From positions 6,620,501 to 6,684,500 of the forward strand of contig JAZGTN010000037.1 in assembly GCA_037783415.1 (NCBI GenBank): 64,000 nt of DNA, given 5' to 3'. The notes beneath the pieces were generated by a model. That model saw only the letters and a program-made list of their open reading frames with translations, ran no database searches and was not told where the DNA came from. Each line of letters begins with the position of its first letter. Position 1 is the first letter of the stretch. A program made the position numbers and the translations under genes. The DNA comes from Leptasterias polaris (lineage: Eukaryota > Echinodermata > Asteroidea > Forcipulatida > Asteriidae). Below are positions 33,252 through 44,744 of this stretch, piece after piece.

Positions 33252-34771
33252 CACTGTAAAAACGGCGCTTAGCGTTTAAACACATACAAAACATGTTTAC
33301 ACGCAAACATGTTTAGAAATATGTTTGTAAGCTAAATGGGTATCTCCTTAACATGTCAAAAAGCTAAACGTGTTGAGATTTGTTGTGCTTGTTTTAAGTG
33401 AAGTTTTGAATTTAAACACAATCAAAACATGTTTACACGCAAACATGTTTAGAAATATGTTTGAAGCTAAATGGCTACCTCTTTAACATGTCAAAAAGCT
33501 AAACGGGTTGAGATTTGTTGTGCTTGTTTGAAATGCAGTTTTGAATTTAAACACATACAAAACATGTTTACACGCAAACACGTTCAGAAATATGTTTGAA
33601 GCTAAATGCTATCTCTTTAACATGTCAAAAGCTAAACGTGTTTTGAACTGGTTTGAACATTTGAATACACCAGAATGTGTTTACATCATTGAATACGTTT
33701 GCTATTGGTATGAAAAAGCTAAGCAGCTAGTCATGATAGGCTTCCACGTAGGCATATAGGCCTTCCTTGGAGAGCGTTTTTGCTATATGGCATAAACACA
33801 TAATTAAAAGGGTTTAAAATAATTCGCATTTTGGTAATACGTAACTTTACAAAGGTATCAAAAATGCTCCACACGTTTAGCCCCTCATGGCAAGTAAAAT
33901 TGCTCAGGTAGCAAACGTACTAAAATGATGAACACACATTCTGGTGTATTTGAATGTTCAAACCAGTTCAAACCTGCATTGATCGCAACACGTTTAGCTT
34001 TTTGACATGTTAAAGGGATACCAATTTAGCTTACAAACATATTTCTAAACATGTTTGCTTGTAAACATGTTTTGTATGTGTTTAAATTCATCAGTTTGTT
34101 TAGAATGAAATGGGCGGGGTTTCATTAAATATGCACAAATATAGACCTTGGTGTTTATTCAAAACCATTGTAGGTATAACAGCCTTTCCTGCGCAGTAGT
34201 TTACACTTTAATGTGTGTAATTCAATTGAAGCAAATTTTTGTTGTATCATATCGGCCAGCACTTCAAAGATTCACACCATGGGTAGAAAGTAAAGCCCAA
34301 AATGTATATAATTGGAACGGATTATGAGACTTCAAAATGACCGTTTTCAGTATGACTGAAATTATGGCATCATTGCTCCTCAAATCATCTCGATGAAAAT
34401 CATCTCGATGAAAATCATCTCGATGACCGTTGAGATGATGATGATTTATCGATTCTCATGCCGAGCGTAGCTTCGGCGTTATGTTTCAGTAAGCAGGCAG
34501 GCGAATGTTGCAACATTTCTCTTTTCTTTTCTTCAGGTGTTTAAAAATTAAGCTTATTCTCTGAAACGTGTTGGATTCTAAACATGTTTAGCACTCACTA
34601 TGAACCCTAAACACATTCAATCTAAACGTATCACAGGCTAAATGTGTCTCGGGGTAAACATGTCACAGAAACGCAAAATCTAAACATGTTGAGGGCTAAA
34701 CGTGTGAAAAAAGTGGGTACAAGCGAGGCGTTTAGAAATGTGTTTAGATTCTAAACGCCGTTTTTACAGTG
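33252..34771. mobile_element. Foldback-type DNA element, 1520 bp, TA target site
   Basis: Ends CACTGTAAAAACGGCG and CGCCGTTTTTACAGTG are perfect 16-bp inverted repeats flanked by TA on both sides (33250-33251 and 34772-34773). The left half has three direct units of about 130 bp, starting TTTAAACACATACAAAACAT near 33277, 33415 and 33546. An inverted unit lies on the right at about 33990-34090 (ACATGTTTTGTATGTGTTTA). The whole is full of CTAAACATGT and CTAAACGTGT words. No transposase frame. A 16-bp triple repeat (ATCATCTCGATGAAAA) is at 34384-34425. Confidence 0.85.
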
Positions 34772-34847
34772 TAGTAAATATGTTGGTTACATGAAGCGGA
34801 TGTCTTTGACAATCGTTGTCCACGTGCTTCCCCTGTAACTCCACCAT

Positions 34848-34996
34848 AAACCGCAATTCTTAAATATTAGGCCTATTCCGATCTCCGCCATATAACCGCA
34901 ATTCTTAAATATAATTCCGATCTCCGCCACAACGGCAATTCTTAAATATTATTCTGATCTCCGCCATAACCGCAATTCTTAAATATTATTCCGATG
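34848..34996. repeat. 44-bp tandem repeat, four units
   Basis: Unit CCGCAATTCTTAAATATTAT with TCCGATCTCCGCCATAA, four copies with small indels. Confidence 0.85.
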
Positions 34997-35533
34997 AAGT
35001 CCAATTTATTCGGTCGGATGATTTGGTCATGGATTATTCACTTTCTAGCCAATTCCGGTCTCTAATAATTACTCAAGAGACATGGGCAGCATCTGGGTCT
35101 GCATATGGGCAGATCTTGGTCAAAAGTGTTAATGTGCATAATGTCCGTGCGGAAATCATGATTTCTTTCAGAATAGAATAAGTTTTGTAATCCGGTCTTC
35201 ACAAAAAAAGTAAGTATACTTGATTCAAAGAGAGTCAGTAAGCATTTAACGCAGATTCAGTTATTTGAGAACATCACCATTGTTTCGTTTATAATTTCAT
35301 CCAATAAGTATACGTGTAGCAAAGGCATAAGCCAATGCCTCCATAGCTGCACTTTGTCTTGATTCAAAGATAGTATAAGCTCCCACCCCTGCCCCAACCC
35401 TCGCTGGTTACGCCACTAAAAGAGCAGCGACAGTTTGACATAGTGACTGTTTCAATACCATGTGCTCAGATTGGCGTAACGGTTATAGTTTGTATTTAAC
35501 TTAGGCTAGTAAAGTCTTTATTGTTCATTTTCT

Positions 35534-35885
35534 TTAAAGGCACTGAACACGTTTGGTAATTACTCAAAATATATATTAGCATAAAAACTTACTTGGTAAC
35601 CAGCAACGGAGAGCTGTTGATAGTATAAAACATTGTGAGAAACCACTCGCTCTGAAGTAACGTAGTTTTTGAGAAAGAGGTAACTTCTCACTAAAATAAT
35701 AAAAGACTTCATGCATGAAGCCTTTTATTAGCAACAAGGGTGTTTTTTCTTTCTTTATTTTCTTGCAACTTCGATGACCGATTCAGCCCAAATTTTCACA
35801 GGTTTGTTATTTTATGCATATGTTGGGATACACCGAGTGACAATACTGGTCTTTGATAATTACCAAACATGTTCAGTGCCTTTAA
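35534..35885. mobile_element. MITE family A, well-kept copy
   Basis: CTTTAAAGGCACTGAACACG at the left and CATGTTCAGTGCCTTTAA at the right. It is the reverse orientation of 5100-5473 and matches it closely through most of its length. Confidence 0.85.
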
Positions 35886-37880
35886 CTCAAGAACATAAAT
35901 ACTGGGGGTCTATACTCCACTCAAGCTTTCTTTTAGTATACCTCCACCACTTGGGCCTTATCCATATTGTTTTTCCCGGTACCGTTATAGTTTGTCTTAG
36001 CAAATTGATTGAGTGGAAAATAAACTGAACTAAATATCAGTTTTAACATTTAACCACGATTTACACACATTCTTGCACCCTTAAAGAAAGTCACCATGGA
36101 GAGTGAGGTAAGTCACTACGAACAGACACTACACATACTAAATAAAATGTTAATGCCCGCCAGAAAAGTTATTTTAAAGTCGACGTTCTCATAAAAGATA
36201 TTTTCCATAATCCAATAATTGAAATAATGCCAATACACATGAGCTACTCGCCCTCGTGGAATTTCATCCAGAAAACAAGTGCGGCATGCTAAACTCTGAT
36301 TGACATCTTCATTGAACTATGAAACTTATATGACATTTTTACCTTGTCAAAAAATGTAATTTATCCATCCGTATTCCTTTCTTGTGATAATTAGTTGAAA
36401 CTTCACCTTATTGGGTGACATGAAGCCTACTTGATAGAGACATTATGAAATGTATACCTCTTTGGCGTCATAATCTAATTAGACTGGTAATAAAATGATG
36501 TACAATGCTGTATGAAAGTGATACATCTTTTGCCGAGTTAAAAATGGCATCTTGGTATTAAAACTTTACATTCTTATGTTGTCATCCCAAACAACATTGA
36601 AAAAAGGAGAGAAAAAAGAAAAAAAAAAGAATTGTGGATTCTTAAACGGAGTCAGCAGTATTCTTATGAAGACCTTTTAATTAAAATGAGTTTGATTTCT
36701 CTGTTTCAAAAGAGAACTACAAAATTGCAAAACTGTAAAAAAACCAAACACACACCTTTCCTTTCATGCACTTTTTCATATATGTATCTTAAAAACAATT
36801 GAGGATTTCAACAAGTCCCTTTATTAAGTCTAAGGTTGGCAGAGTATATTGATCAAAATGTTGAGCGATTTCAACACAGCTGCTTTAATGGGACCACCCC
36901 TCCAGTAAGTTTCGCTTAGAAATGTTTCGTTACACAACTTTAAGCTTGGTGACATTTATTTTAAGATGAAAATGACGGCAGCTGATGCAGACTGTCGTGA
37001 AATGCCGGTTATTGACAGTGACATTTAGGTCCGTTTCCCCCAAAAAACTTTAACTGAGGAAATGTCTGAGAAAACGGATTACACACGGTCCCTTTTCCCC
37101 AATCAATCAACGGACGGTGTAATTAAAACAACTTTCATTGTCACTGTATGTGCAAAATGTCCTGCGGCTCCTATAAAGTATTAAAAGCGTTCCGGAAATA
37201 TTCAGGTGCCGCATTTATGTGAATCCTCACCTACTCACTGAGGTGACAATGATAGAAGAGAGAACATTGTCATGGGGGTTAATTAGCACGTCACACACAC
37301 TGGGTTCTTTTCCGCGTGGGATTTCGCGCTTTGTGGTCCCAGTCTAAACGAAATAAATAACAGCGGAACGCGCACACACTATCAGTATCAACCCTTGCAT
37401 GACATTTCCGTTCGTGTTTTTTAAAACGGGAGGTTCGCCAATAAAATGCAACATATTAACTCGTACCAATGAAAACATCTCATAACGACATTTGAAATAT
37501 AAACTGTGGAACTTCAATAAAAGTTTGGATTTAATTTTTATCACTCTGCCTCCACGATAGTGGTCAGTTTAAAAGTCAAGGCTTAAAGGCTTTAGACCGA
37601 AGCAATACATGCTATTTGTTTTAATTTAGTGCTTCTCCGCCAACAAAGCCTAACTTTTCGACCACGCGGGATAGTCCACCTGTTCCTTTATTTGCTGTCT
37701 TCTCTTTTGGGGTAACCGGGCCTTTGTGCATCAGAGTAAGTTCTCAGTTGCATTACCAAGAGGAGATGCACAGAAGAAGAAGAAAAACCAAAACACAAAA
37801 CTAGATTTTTTTAACTTTTGGATAACTTTATCTCACCTTCTTCTGTTTGAGATCACATAAGTGCTGTAATTAATGTTCTA
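35886..37880. other. Mostly unassigned; candidate tiny first coding exon at 36096
   Basis: ACCATGGAGAGTGAG|GTAAGT at 36093-36113 has a good start context and a perfect donor. It would make a four-codon first exon on the plus strand, but no downstream exon was matched. The rest is AT-rich without supported features. Confidence 0.3.
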
Positions 37881-37884
37881 TCTC

Positions 37885-38170
37885 CATGAGGACATGAACA
37901 TCTGAAAGTCTACATCACATGATACAATGGAAGATGCAGTTCACTAAAGTACTATAAGTCAAGCCGTGAGGACATGAACTTCTGAAAGTCTACCTCCACA
38001 TGACACAACATAAAGTAAAAGATCACTGAAATGCTATAGCCTGACGAGGACAGGAAAGTCTGAAAATCTATATCAATATGATAGAACAGGAAGTAACAGA
38101 ACACTAACGTGTCTGAATCCGCAAGGACATGAACTTCTGAAAATCTATACCTCCTAATAGAACAGGAAGT
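37885..38170. repeat. About 78-bp tandem repeat, four diverged units
   Basis: The core GAGGACATGAACTTCTGAAA followed by GTCTAC or ATCTAT recurs at about 37886, 37967, 38045 and 38120, and AACAGGAAGT ends the later units. Confidence 0.75.
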
Positions 38171-38185
38171 TAGTTTCTTACCTGG

Positions 38186-38420
38186 CTATCCGGTCTTAAT
38201 ACAAGCATCCCCACCACAGCAGGATCCAGCCGGTACAGACTTCACCGCCTCTCTCAACAAACTGTCCGTCCACAACACGTCACCGCCTCGGATGCACACT
38301 CGATAATCCCTGTCTTGGTCTCTCAATAGTCACCGGTAAGCAGCTCATCTCTCTGTGTGTCTACTGAGAGCAAGTGACGTCCCTCCTCCCTCGACGCGAG
38401 TGTTTTTATCATCCTGGCGA
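38186..38420 (-). promoter_or_regulatory. Candidate promoter and non-coding first exon
   Basis: This stretch is much richer in G, C and CpG than its surroundings. On the minus strand a GATAAAAACAC TATA-like box (about 38415) is followed about 40 bases later by CTCAGTAG, an initiator-like site. About 190 bases on comes a perfect donor, GCCAG|GTAAGAAAC, at about 38181. Only a short upstream frame starting near 38350 is present. It could be the first exon of a gene whose coding exons lie to the left; none was identified. Confidence 0.35.
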
Positions 38421-39879
38421 GCCTCCTGCCGCTCGCTCGGGGGGACCCCCGTGTTTGTTGTTATTATACGCGGAGGATAATCATCACTGAGCCAGGGTGT
38501 CACGACCACCCATTCATCACCCTGCGCGTAGTCAGGAGATGTTGTTAAAGGGATCAGCAGTGTCATACTTTGTTAAAACAGGGACAACATCTGTTTTCTT
38601 GGTTTATGTATCAATTTATTTATCTCTTTCGTTATCTGGATACAGGTTACAACAAACTTGCTTTGTAAAAAATAAAGTAAATAAATAAATATTAAATAGA
38701 TAAAATAAATTATAATACAAATAATTTTCAGCAACCAAGGCAGCTTTTAAATGTAATTTCAACTCATTTCAACGTTCATGATTCCTCAAACTAAAGGTGA
38801 AATCACTTTTAATTGTCTATATTTTACAATAATCATCTTTAAAAAAAATATATAACAAAATAAAATAGGATGACAAAACAGTTTAAGTCATTACCGAAAG
38901 TGCTTGGTCCCTTTTGAAGAATCACCGTCTTTACAATTAAATGCCCGTGATACCAGTCTGTATATCATGAGAACGGCTTACGTGGACACCCGTGAGAAAT
39001 ATTTTCCTCTGAATTTCCTCCATGTGTGAGAAAATTGCCCGAACTGATAATAATAATAATAATAATAATATTTAAAATTTATATATGATACTGTTAGATT
39101 TCATACAAATATTCTTGAATGAAGTAAGGACAGTGCACCCCCCGACAAAACAAACTGTCCGTGGATGTTTAAAGAGGGAAACGTGAAGTCATAGCAAGCA
39201 AGACTTGAGATGAGACCATTAGTATGAACACGAAATTCAATTTGAAGGTATGTGTTTGATTGCATCAAAGACTGGGTTTGCGAAGACAGACAAGCAAAGA
39301 TAAACTTTACCAGATCGAACACTCCCTCAGTGTTCAAGAAGCCTAATAGTCTCTGTGTGTGGTGTGAGAAACACAATTATAGGGCCGATAGGTCAAGCTT
39401 AAATTATTATTTATTTAATTTTTTTTTGGTGGGGGGGGGGGGGGGCATATAGGAGGGAGGAACTTGAGGCAGGGTCAGGAAAAGTGTATATGTGAAAGGG
39501 GTTGAAATGGAGGGGTGTGAACAAAGGAGGTGGGGTTTAGAAACATGTTAGGGCCTATGTCGTTTATGGAGAATAGTATACAAACATTGGATGCATGTGA
39601 AAGCATTGTCGCACAATCACTCTGTGAAATCTGGCTTTAGGGGATTGATTCACTATTTGTCTTAGTTTACACAACTTCTGGGCTTGTATAAGTACGCCTT
39701 TGGTGAAATTCTCTTTTTAGATGACATTTTTAGCTGGTTTTATTTTGTGCATTGAAGGTTGGAGGATGGGATTTGAATGATTACACTTTTATGAGAAAAA
39801 CCGTAGCACCTATTATTTTACCGCGTGAATGCAATCTGTAAACAGAACCTAGCTGAAGACAGCATTAAGTTGTTCCAAA
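38421..39879. other. No gene; AAT microsatellite and G run
   Basis: An (AAT)n run lies at about 39046-39070 and a G run at 39431-39445. Short frames are not supported. Confidence 0.5.
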
Positions 39880-40585
39880 TAGACTGTGCAAGTCTCGCGC
39901 GCATTCGAACGAGAAAACACGTCAAACAAGAACAATTTTATTTCTGAAATCAAACCTTTGTTTTAAATTATATCTCATGACAAAATCTGAACAACAAAAA
40001 TAAATCATTACAATTTTATGAAATTAGTTTTAGCTTTTTAAAAAAATACGCCAAAGTGTGTTAATTATTATTAAAAACAAATTAAAACTCTGGGACAAGG
40101 ATGCTTTTTTGATGTTAACTTTTTAGAAACCCCTTACGCAGATTCGTGAAGGTCAAACGGGTTTTAAATTGACCCGTATCGCAGTTTAAAGAGGAATGCC
40201 GACGCCTCGACACCATAGACTGCAATGAAAAGGGTTTGCTTTGCAATTACAGCATCTGGCGATTATAATCGCGCATCCAAAACAAGCTTTTACATAAGTT
40301 ATATGATCGGAGGTGAGCACAAAATTCTTAATTTTTTGCAATAACCGGAAGCTGAGGTCAAGTTTAATTCTCGGGTTTTCTTCATTATATTGTTGAATTG
40401 GTTTTACTTTCATATTTTGTTATCACTTAGTATTGCGTTCCCAACAACATGTATAATTTTCTAGGTCATAACCTACGTTAAACTAAAATAATTGACGAAA
40501 CAAAATCTCGCCCACGTAAAACTCCATATGGTTGGGACCACTATGGTCCCGGAAGTTCGAATGCGCGCGAGACTTGCACAGTCTA
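39880..40585. mobile_element. Non-autonomous DNA transposon family G, full copy
   Basis: Inverted ends TAGACTGTGCAAGTCTCGCG with CGCATTCGAAC on the left and GTTCGAATGCGCGCGAGACT with TGCACAGTCTA on the right. The right 324 bp is repeated at 42098-42425. It ends 122 bp before the first sulfatase exon. Confidence 0.8.
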
Positions 40586-40707
40586 TAGGAGGGGATTGGT
40601 AAACTTTTTGTGAGATGGACGAAGTAGAGGTCATGCAGTTTTAACCGATTACGACAGCAATTCCTTTTTCCTATAGATATTCATGATTGTTGCTTAATTC
40701 ATTACAG

Positions 40708-40873
40708 GATTGCTACTTGGAAGTGTGGATCGCTCACTTTACTCATAAACGCTTCCAAGATTATTGACTTTCGGGATCAGGAGGAAATAGCGAGAAATTA
40801 CACGGGAATTTACTCGACACATCTTTTCGCAGAACGTGCTCAGAGGATAATTTGGCAACAAGATCCGAATAAG
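40708..40873 (+). CDS. Arylsulfatase B-like, internal exon 1 of 2
   Basis: Acceptor TTCATTACAG ends at 40707 and donor AATAAG|GTCAGG follows 40873. The frame reads K-C-G-S-L, then I-I-D-F-R-D-Q-E-E-I-A, then Y-S-T-H-L-F-A-E-R-A, ending D-P-N-K. These blocks correspond to the A-L-D-F-R-D-G-E-E-V-A and Y-S-T-N-I-F segment of arylsulfatase B (N-acetylgalactosamine-4-sulfatase), a lysosomal or secreted enzyme removing sulfate from chondroitin and dermatan sulfate. The exon joins the next in phase 0 (K then P). The catalytic C-x-P-S-R segment belongs to an upstream exon not found here. Confidence 0.8.
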
Positions 40874-41262
40874 GTCAGGGTTTCATTCTGTGTTTTTGTC
40901 ATTTTGAGATGCGTTCGTTTTTCACGTCAGATTATCGTCAATGACATACAAAGAGCGCTGGAGAGGGGCTTGTTTAGGAAAAGTGCAAACTTAAACTACG
41001 GTTTTAATTTGCCAGAAGTGCCACCTTGATAAAATGTTGGGGTTAATCCACAAGAGAGCGCTATTTCAGGCAATGCTGCATTGGCTATCAGCATAATGCA
41101 ATCAGGTAGACAAAAAACACGTTCACACTACCTAGAACCAAGTCTACCGTGTGTGATATGAGGGATCAAGCGCAAACTGCTCAAAAAGAGGTTTTGTTGT
41201 GTTTCTCAGATAATGGTAAGATTTTTAACTTCCGACAACGGCCACCTCTTTCTTTCCCGCAG

Positions 41263-41470
41263 CCGTTTTTTCTCTTCCTCTCCTTCCAAGCTGTCCATGC
41301 GCCGCTTCAAGTTCCGGAGTCCTACAGCAGCCCATACTCGAACATCAAGAATAAGAACCGTAGAATATACGCTGGGATGACCACGTGCATTGACGAAGCA
41401 ATCGGAAATGTCACCCGTACTCTGGAAGAAAAGTAAATCAGAGACAACACCGTTATCATCTTCTCAACGG
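41263..41470 (+). pseudogene. Arylsulfatase B-like, internal exon 2 of 2, with in-frame stop
   Basis: Acceptor TTTCCCGCAG ends at 41262. The frame gives F-Q-A-V-H-A-P-L-Q-V-P-E, then N-R-R-I-Y-A-G-M and D-E-A-I-G-N-V-T, all conserved in arylsulfatase B. A TAA at 41434-41436 interrupts the frame. Without a shift it continues R-D-N-T-V-I-I-F-S-T to a possible donor at 41470|GTATAA. The single stop in otherwise well-kept sequence suggests a young pseudogene, a null allele or a base error. Missing neighbours within several kb also fit an isolated fragment, although long introns could explain that. Confidence 0.72.
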
Positions 41471-41534
41471 GTATAAATAACATTGTACAATTTGTTAATT
41501 TTTCGGTTTTCCCGTACACCGTGTCATGCAGGGG

Positions 41535-41650
41535 GGAAAGTCCACGTGCACGTCCGATGGGATTCAAAGCCACGAACTTCTGTTTTCTCACAGCTGATAT
41601 CTTAACTGCTGGACCTTGGTGCTCTCCCGGGACGAGGGTCCAGTTCAAAT
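41535..41650 (-). mobile_element. tRNA-derived SINE remnant
   Basis: On the minus strand AAGGTCCAGCAGTTAAGATA is followed about 35 bases later by GGCTTTGAATCCCATCGGAC, a B-box-like word. The plus-strand stretch 41865-41945 has the same layout. Confidence 0.5.
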
Positions 41651-41864
41651 TACTGCAAATATAAATAATACTTGATGTCAAACCATGCAGATACATAATA
41701 ATACACTTGTCAAACCAGTTAATGTATAAAAAGGGTATCATATTGTGTTTGTGGACCGAAGCACGTAATAACACATTTTCGGCAACGTGTGTCTTGATAA
41801 AAAAAAAATTCTCACAAGTATTTTAACATATAAAACAAAGGGTAAGATTTGGCCACTATTCATC

Positions 41865-41975
41865 GAGGACCTAAATGGTTCAGCAGTTAAGCTTGTATCG
41901 CTATATAGATTAGTTGGTTCGAATCCCATCCGAACTGCTTGTGGGTGCCCACGGAACTCAGACGGCACTGATTCT
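41865..41975 (+). mobile_element. tRNA-derived SINE remnant
   Basis: CTAAATGGTTCAGCAGTTAAG (A-box region) and TTGGTTCGAATCCCATCCGA (B box GGTTCGAATCC) are in tRNA-like spacing. The cloverleaf is not complete, so this is not a functional tRNA gene. Confidence 0.6.
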
Positions 41976-42097
41976 AATTAGAGTGTATCATGCACGAGAA
42001 CAGGGGAAGACAGTTTCAAATAAAAGACAAATATATCTCTAGGATTGTAAATCAATGACTTTGTTCAAAATATCGTGCATTGCACAAACATCTTTAC

Positions 42098-42425
42098 ATT
42101 ATAATCGCGCATCCAAAACAAGCTTTTACATAAGTTATATGATCGGAGGTGAGCACAAAATTCTTAATTTTTTGCAATAACCGGAAGCTGAGGTCAAGTT
42201 TAATTCTCGGGTTTTCTTCGTCACATTGTTGAATTGGTTTTACTTTCATATTTTGTTATCACTTAGTATTACATTCCCATCAACACGTACAATTTTCTAA
42301 TTCAGAACTACGTTAAACTAAAATAAGTGACGAAACAAATTTCGCCCACGTAAAACTCCAAATGGTTGGGACCACTATATATGGTCCCGGAAGTTCGAAT
42401 GCGCGCGAGATTTGCACAGTCCATA
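42098..42425. mobile_element. DNA transposon family G, left-truncated copy
   Basis: Matches 40262-40585 in the same orientation with few differences, from ATAATCGCGCATCCAAAACA to GCGCGCGAGATTTGCACAGT. The left inverted end is absent. Confidence 0.88.
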
Positions 42426-42743
42426 GACGTGACCGTTAATGACAATTTGTGGCGTTATTCAAATATATTTTTTTGGACGTGGTTGAAGAACGATGATTGA
42501 GCTTCGTTGACTCCAATAGCAGTAAAGGGCATTTCCTGACAGGAAGTGGGCGAGTCTATAATTTGTGGTTTTTGCTCTTGGATTGTTGCTCTGTGATTTC
42601 CACTTTAATACGTAAGTTTCCTGCGCGGGCTAGAGGGGTTTCGGTGCATTGTGTTCCAGCATTGTTGAACTGGGCGAACAAAGAATATTTGTTTTAAATT
42701 GCGTTTTCTGTGGGTGTTTGCTATAGCCTCCTCTTTCGTACAA
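42426..42743. other. No gene recognised
   Basis: A 66-codon frame at 42497-42697 has no family match. A 19-base G run follows at 42744-42762. Confidence 0.4.
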
Positions 42744-42771
42744 GGGGGGGGGGGGGGGGGGGCTCGTGTTA

Positions 42772-43505
42772 ACAGCTCCCGGGATTTTTCTTTGACTAAT
42801 TAGTTTACAGATTCTAGATCCTAGATTCTAGGTGTTCTAAGTTGAATAAGGTGTGTTAAAGGGAAGATGCATGCATCATTGGTTTTCGAGAGAGCATTCA
42901 TTCCTATCATAATAGTGTTCAGTAAGCGCACAACATACAGCCAACCAATTTTCTTGTAAAATGTGTTTTGTGCACTTTCATACACTGCAGAAATTGAAAC
43001 CATGGTGTTAAAATTGACAGCTCCCGGGATTTTTCTTTGACTAATTAGTTTACAGATTCTAGATCCAAGCATTATCGGTTGCTGCAAGCACGACTTGTTA
43101 TTATTCATCTTAACGAATGACCGAAAGTCGACGAAGCCCCCCCCCCCCCCCCCCCCCGCTCAACCCTGGACCCGGCGGCTGCAGTCTCCACACCCACACA
43201 GCGGGGAGGTTCAGTATGACGGACTAGGATGGAGTGGGGGTGTACCAAACGTCTCCTCGAGCACTTTGGTTGCGTTAAACTCGTTCTAGTTATTGAATGT
43301 GTGTAAATAGATGAGGTGCATGTTCTAAGTTGAATAAGGTGTGTTAAAGGGAAGATGCATGCATCATTGGTTTTCGAGAGAGCATTCATTCCTATCATAA
43401 TAGTGTTCAGTAAGCGCACAACATACAGCCAACCAATTTTCTTGTAAAATGTGTTTTGTGCACTTTCATACACTGCAGAAATTGAAACCATGGTGTTAAA
43501 ATTGA
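42772..43505. repeat. Interleaved local duplication around G and C runs
   Basis: Block 1, CTCCCGGGATTTTTCTTTGA...ATTCTAGATCC, occurs at about 42775-42822 and 43020-43067. Block 2, GTTCTAAGTTGAATAAGGTG...GTGTTAAAATTGACA, occurs at about 42834-43017 and 43322-43505 and looks identical. A 21-base C run lies at 43137-43157. The order 1-2-1-2 fits a duplication or a mis-assembly. The frames at 42821-43108 and 43105-43491 share a peptide because of it. Confidence 0.85.
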
Positions 43506-43699
43506 CACCATGGGTGTTGTCAGATACATATACCAGAAAGAATCAACATTCACATCATAGAGTGTTAAAATAACACAAATTTCTACCCAAACAAATACAT
43601 TTGTGTCATTTTATTACCCTATCATGTTAATTTTGACTCTCTCTTCGGTATCTAGTCAACACCCAAGGTAGCAATTTTAACACCACAGGTTTTGCAGTG
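43471..43699. mobile_element. MITE family F, full copy
   Basis: TACACTGCAGAAATTG at the left and AATTTTAACACCACAGGTTT with TGCAGTG at the right. Inside are GACACCATGGGTGTTGTC, AATCAACATTCACATCATAG and a mirrored half. Confidence 0.75.
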
Positions 43700-44740
43700 T
43701 GTGATTATTTTGATTGCTGCGATCGAAATAACCTAGCGGTGATTTTAAAGGTCTATAAATGTTGTTTTCTTTGACTTTGACAGCATTTAAATTCGAGGCC
43801 GATCAAAGTTTCAAGATAATTATCAATTATGTACTTTGTGTTTAGAGTTGGTGAACCCTGCAGCCATCAGAACTTGAGGTCGACGCATTCGACCGCTAGG
43901 TCAAGATGCGCTACAGTTGTTTTAAAGTGAGCATGAATAGTGGGTGAAGGATTGAATGACAACAAAATAGTAAACACGCGTGAACTTAGTAAACACGCGT
44001 GAACTTAGACGCGCACCGTATCGTTACATGCTATTTGACTCCTGAAATGGCAGACCATTGGGCAGACATAGCCGCTTGTGACGTCATCAGTGTAAAGCAT
44101 TAATAGCAGATGTATCTGAAATGGCACCATGAAAAAATTACTTTACCACAGCATGATTACAACATGTTGTCGATGTGTTTTGATTTGTGGCAAAAGCGAA
44201 GGTTTTCCCACATTGGAGAAAAACTCCACATTGGATATAAAACCTCACAATTACCATAAATAACCATCCATTAAAACTATCCAATGAACCTGAGTTAACC
44301 CTGGGGCCATATCTAAGAAATCCCCTGAAATTTACTGACACTTTAGAAAATGGACTCGCAAAAAGGGAAAGAAAACAAAATAATAATAATCCCACGTAAT
44401 TTAAAGGTTAAGCATCTGAAATTTGAAATTTTCCTTTTTATGTATTATTTTTATACAATCGTTTATTTCTCTTTTATGAGCAGAATGATTTCGTGTTAAC
44501 ATCGTGGTACACCCTCGTTTAAAAATCAGCAAAAAGTATTTGAAAGGCGACTAAATGGTACAATCACCGATCGCCGTAGGTCCTATACATGTTTCAAGTG
44601 GGAATGTAATATATTTGGGGAAACATCCAAGTAAAGTGTAGAACTATTTTTTTTTCAATTTGTAGCAAAAGCTCACAGCGGTGCTTATATTATTTTAAAA
44701 CTATGTGCATTTTCCTCTAAAAGCCAATGTTCTACCAGGC
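43700..44740. other. No gene recognised
   Basis: An 18-bp tandem duplication (AAACACGCGTGAACTTAG) is at 43972-44008. The rest is unassigned. Confidence 0.5.
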
Positions 44741-44744
44741 CTTT

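Noticed and set aside
37885..38170. CRISPR-like array
   Set aside because: The repeats are diverged, spacing is irregular and the genome is eukaryotic; it is an ordinary tandem repeat.
42821..43491. Two related short proteins
   Set aside because: Their similarity comes from a DNA-level local duplication; neither has a family match.
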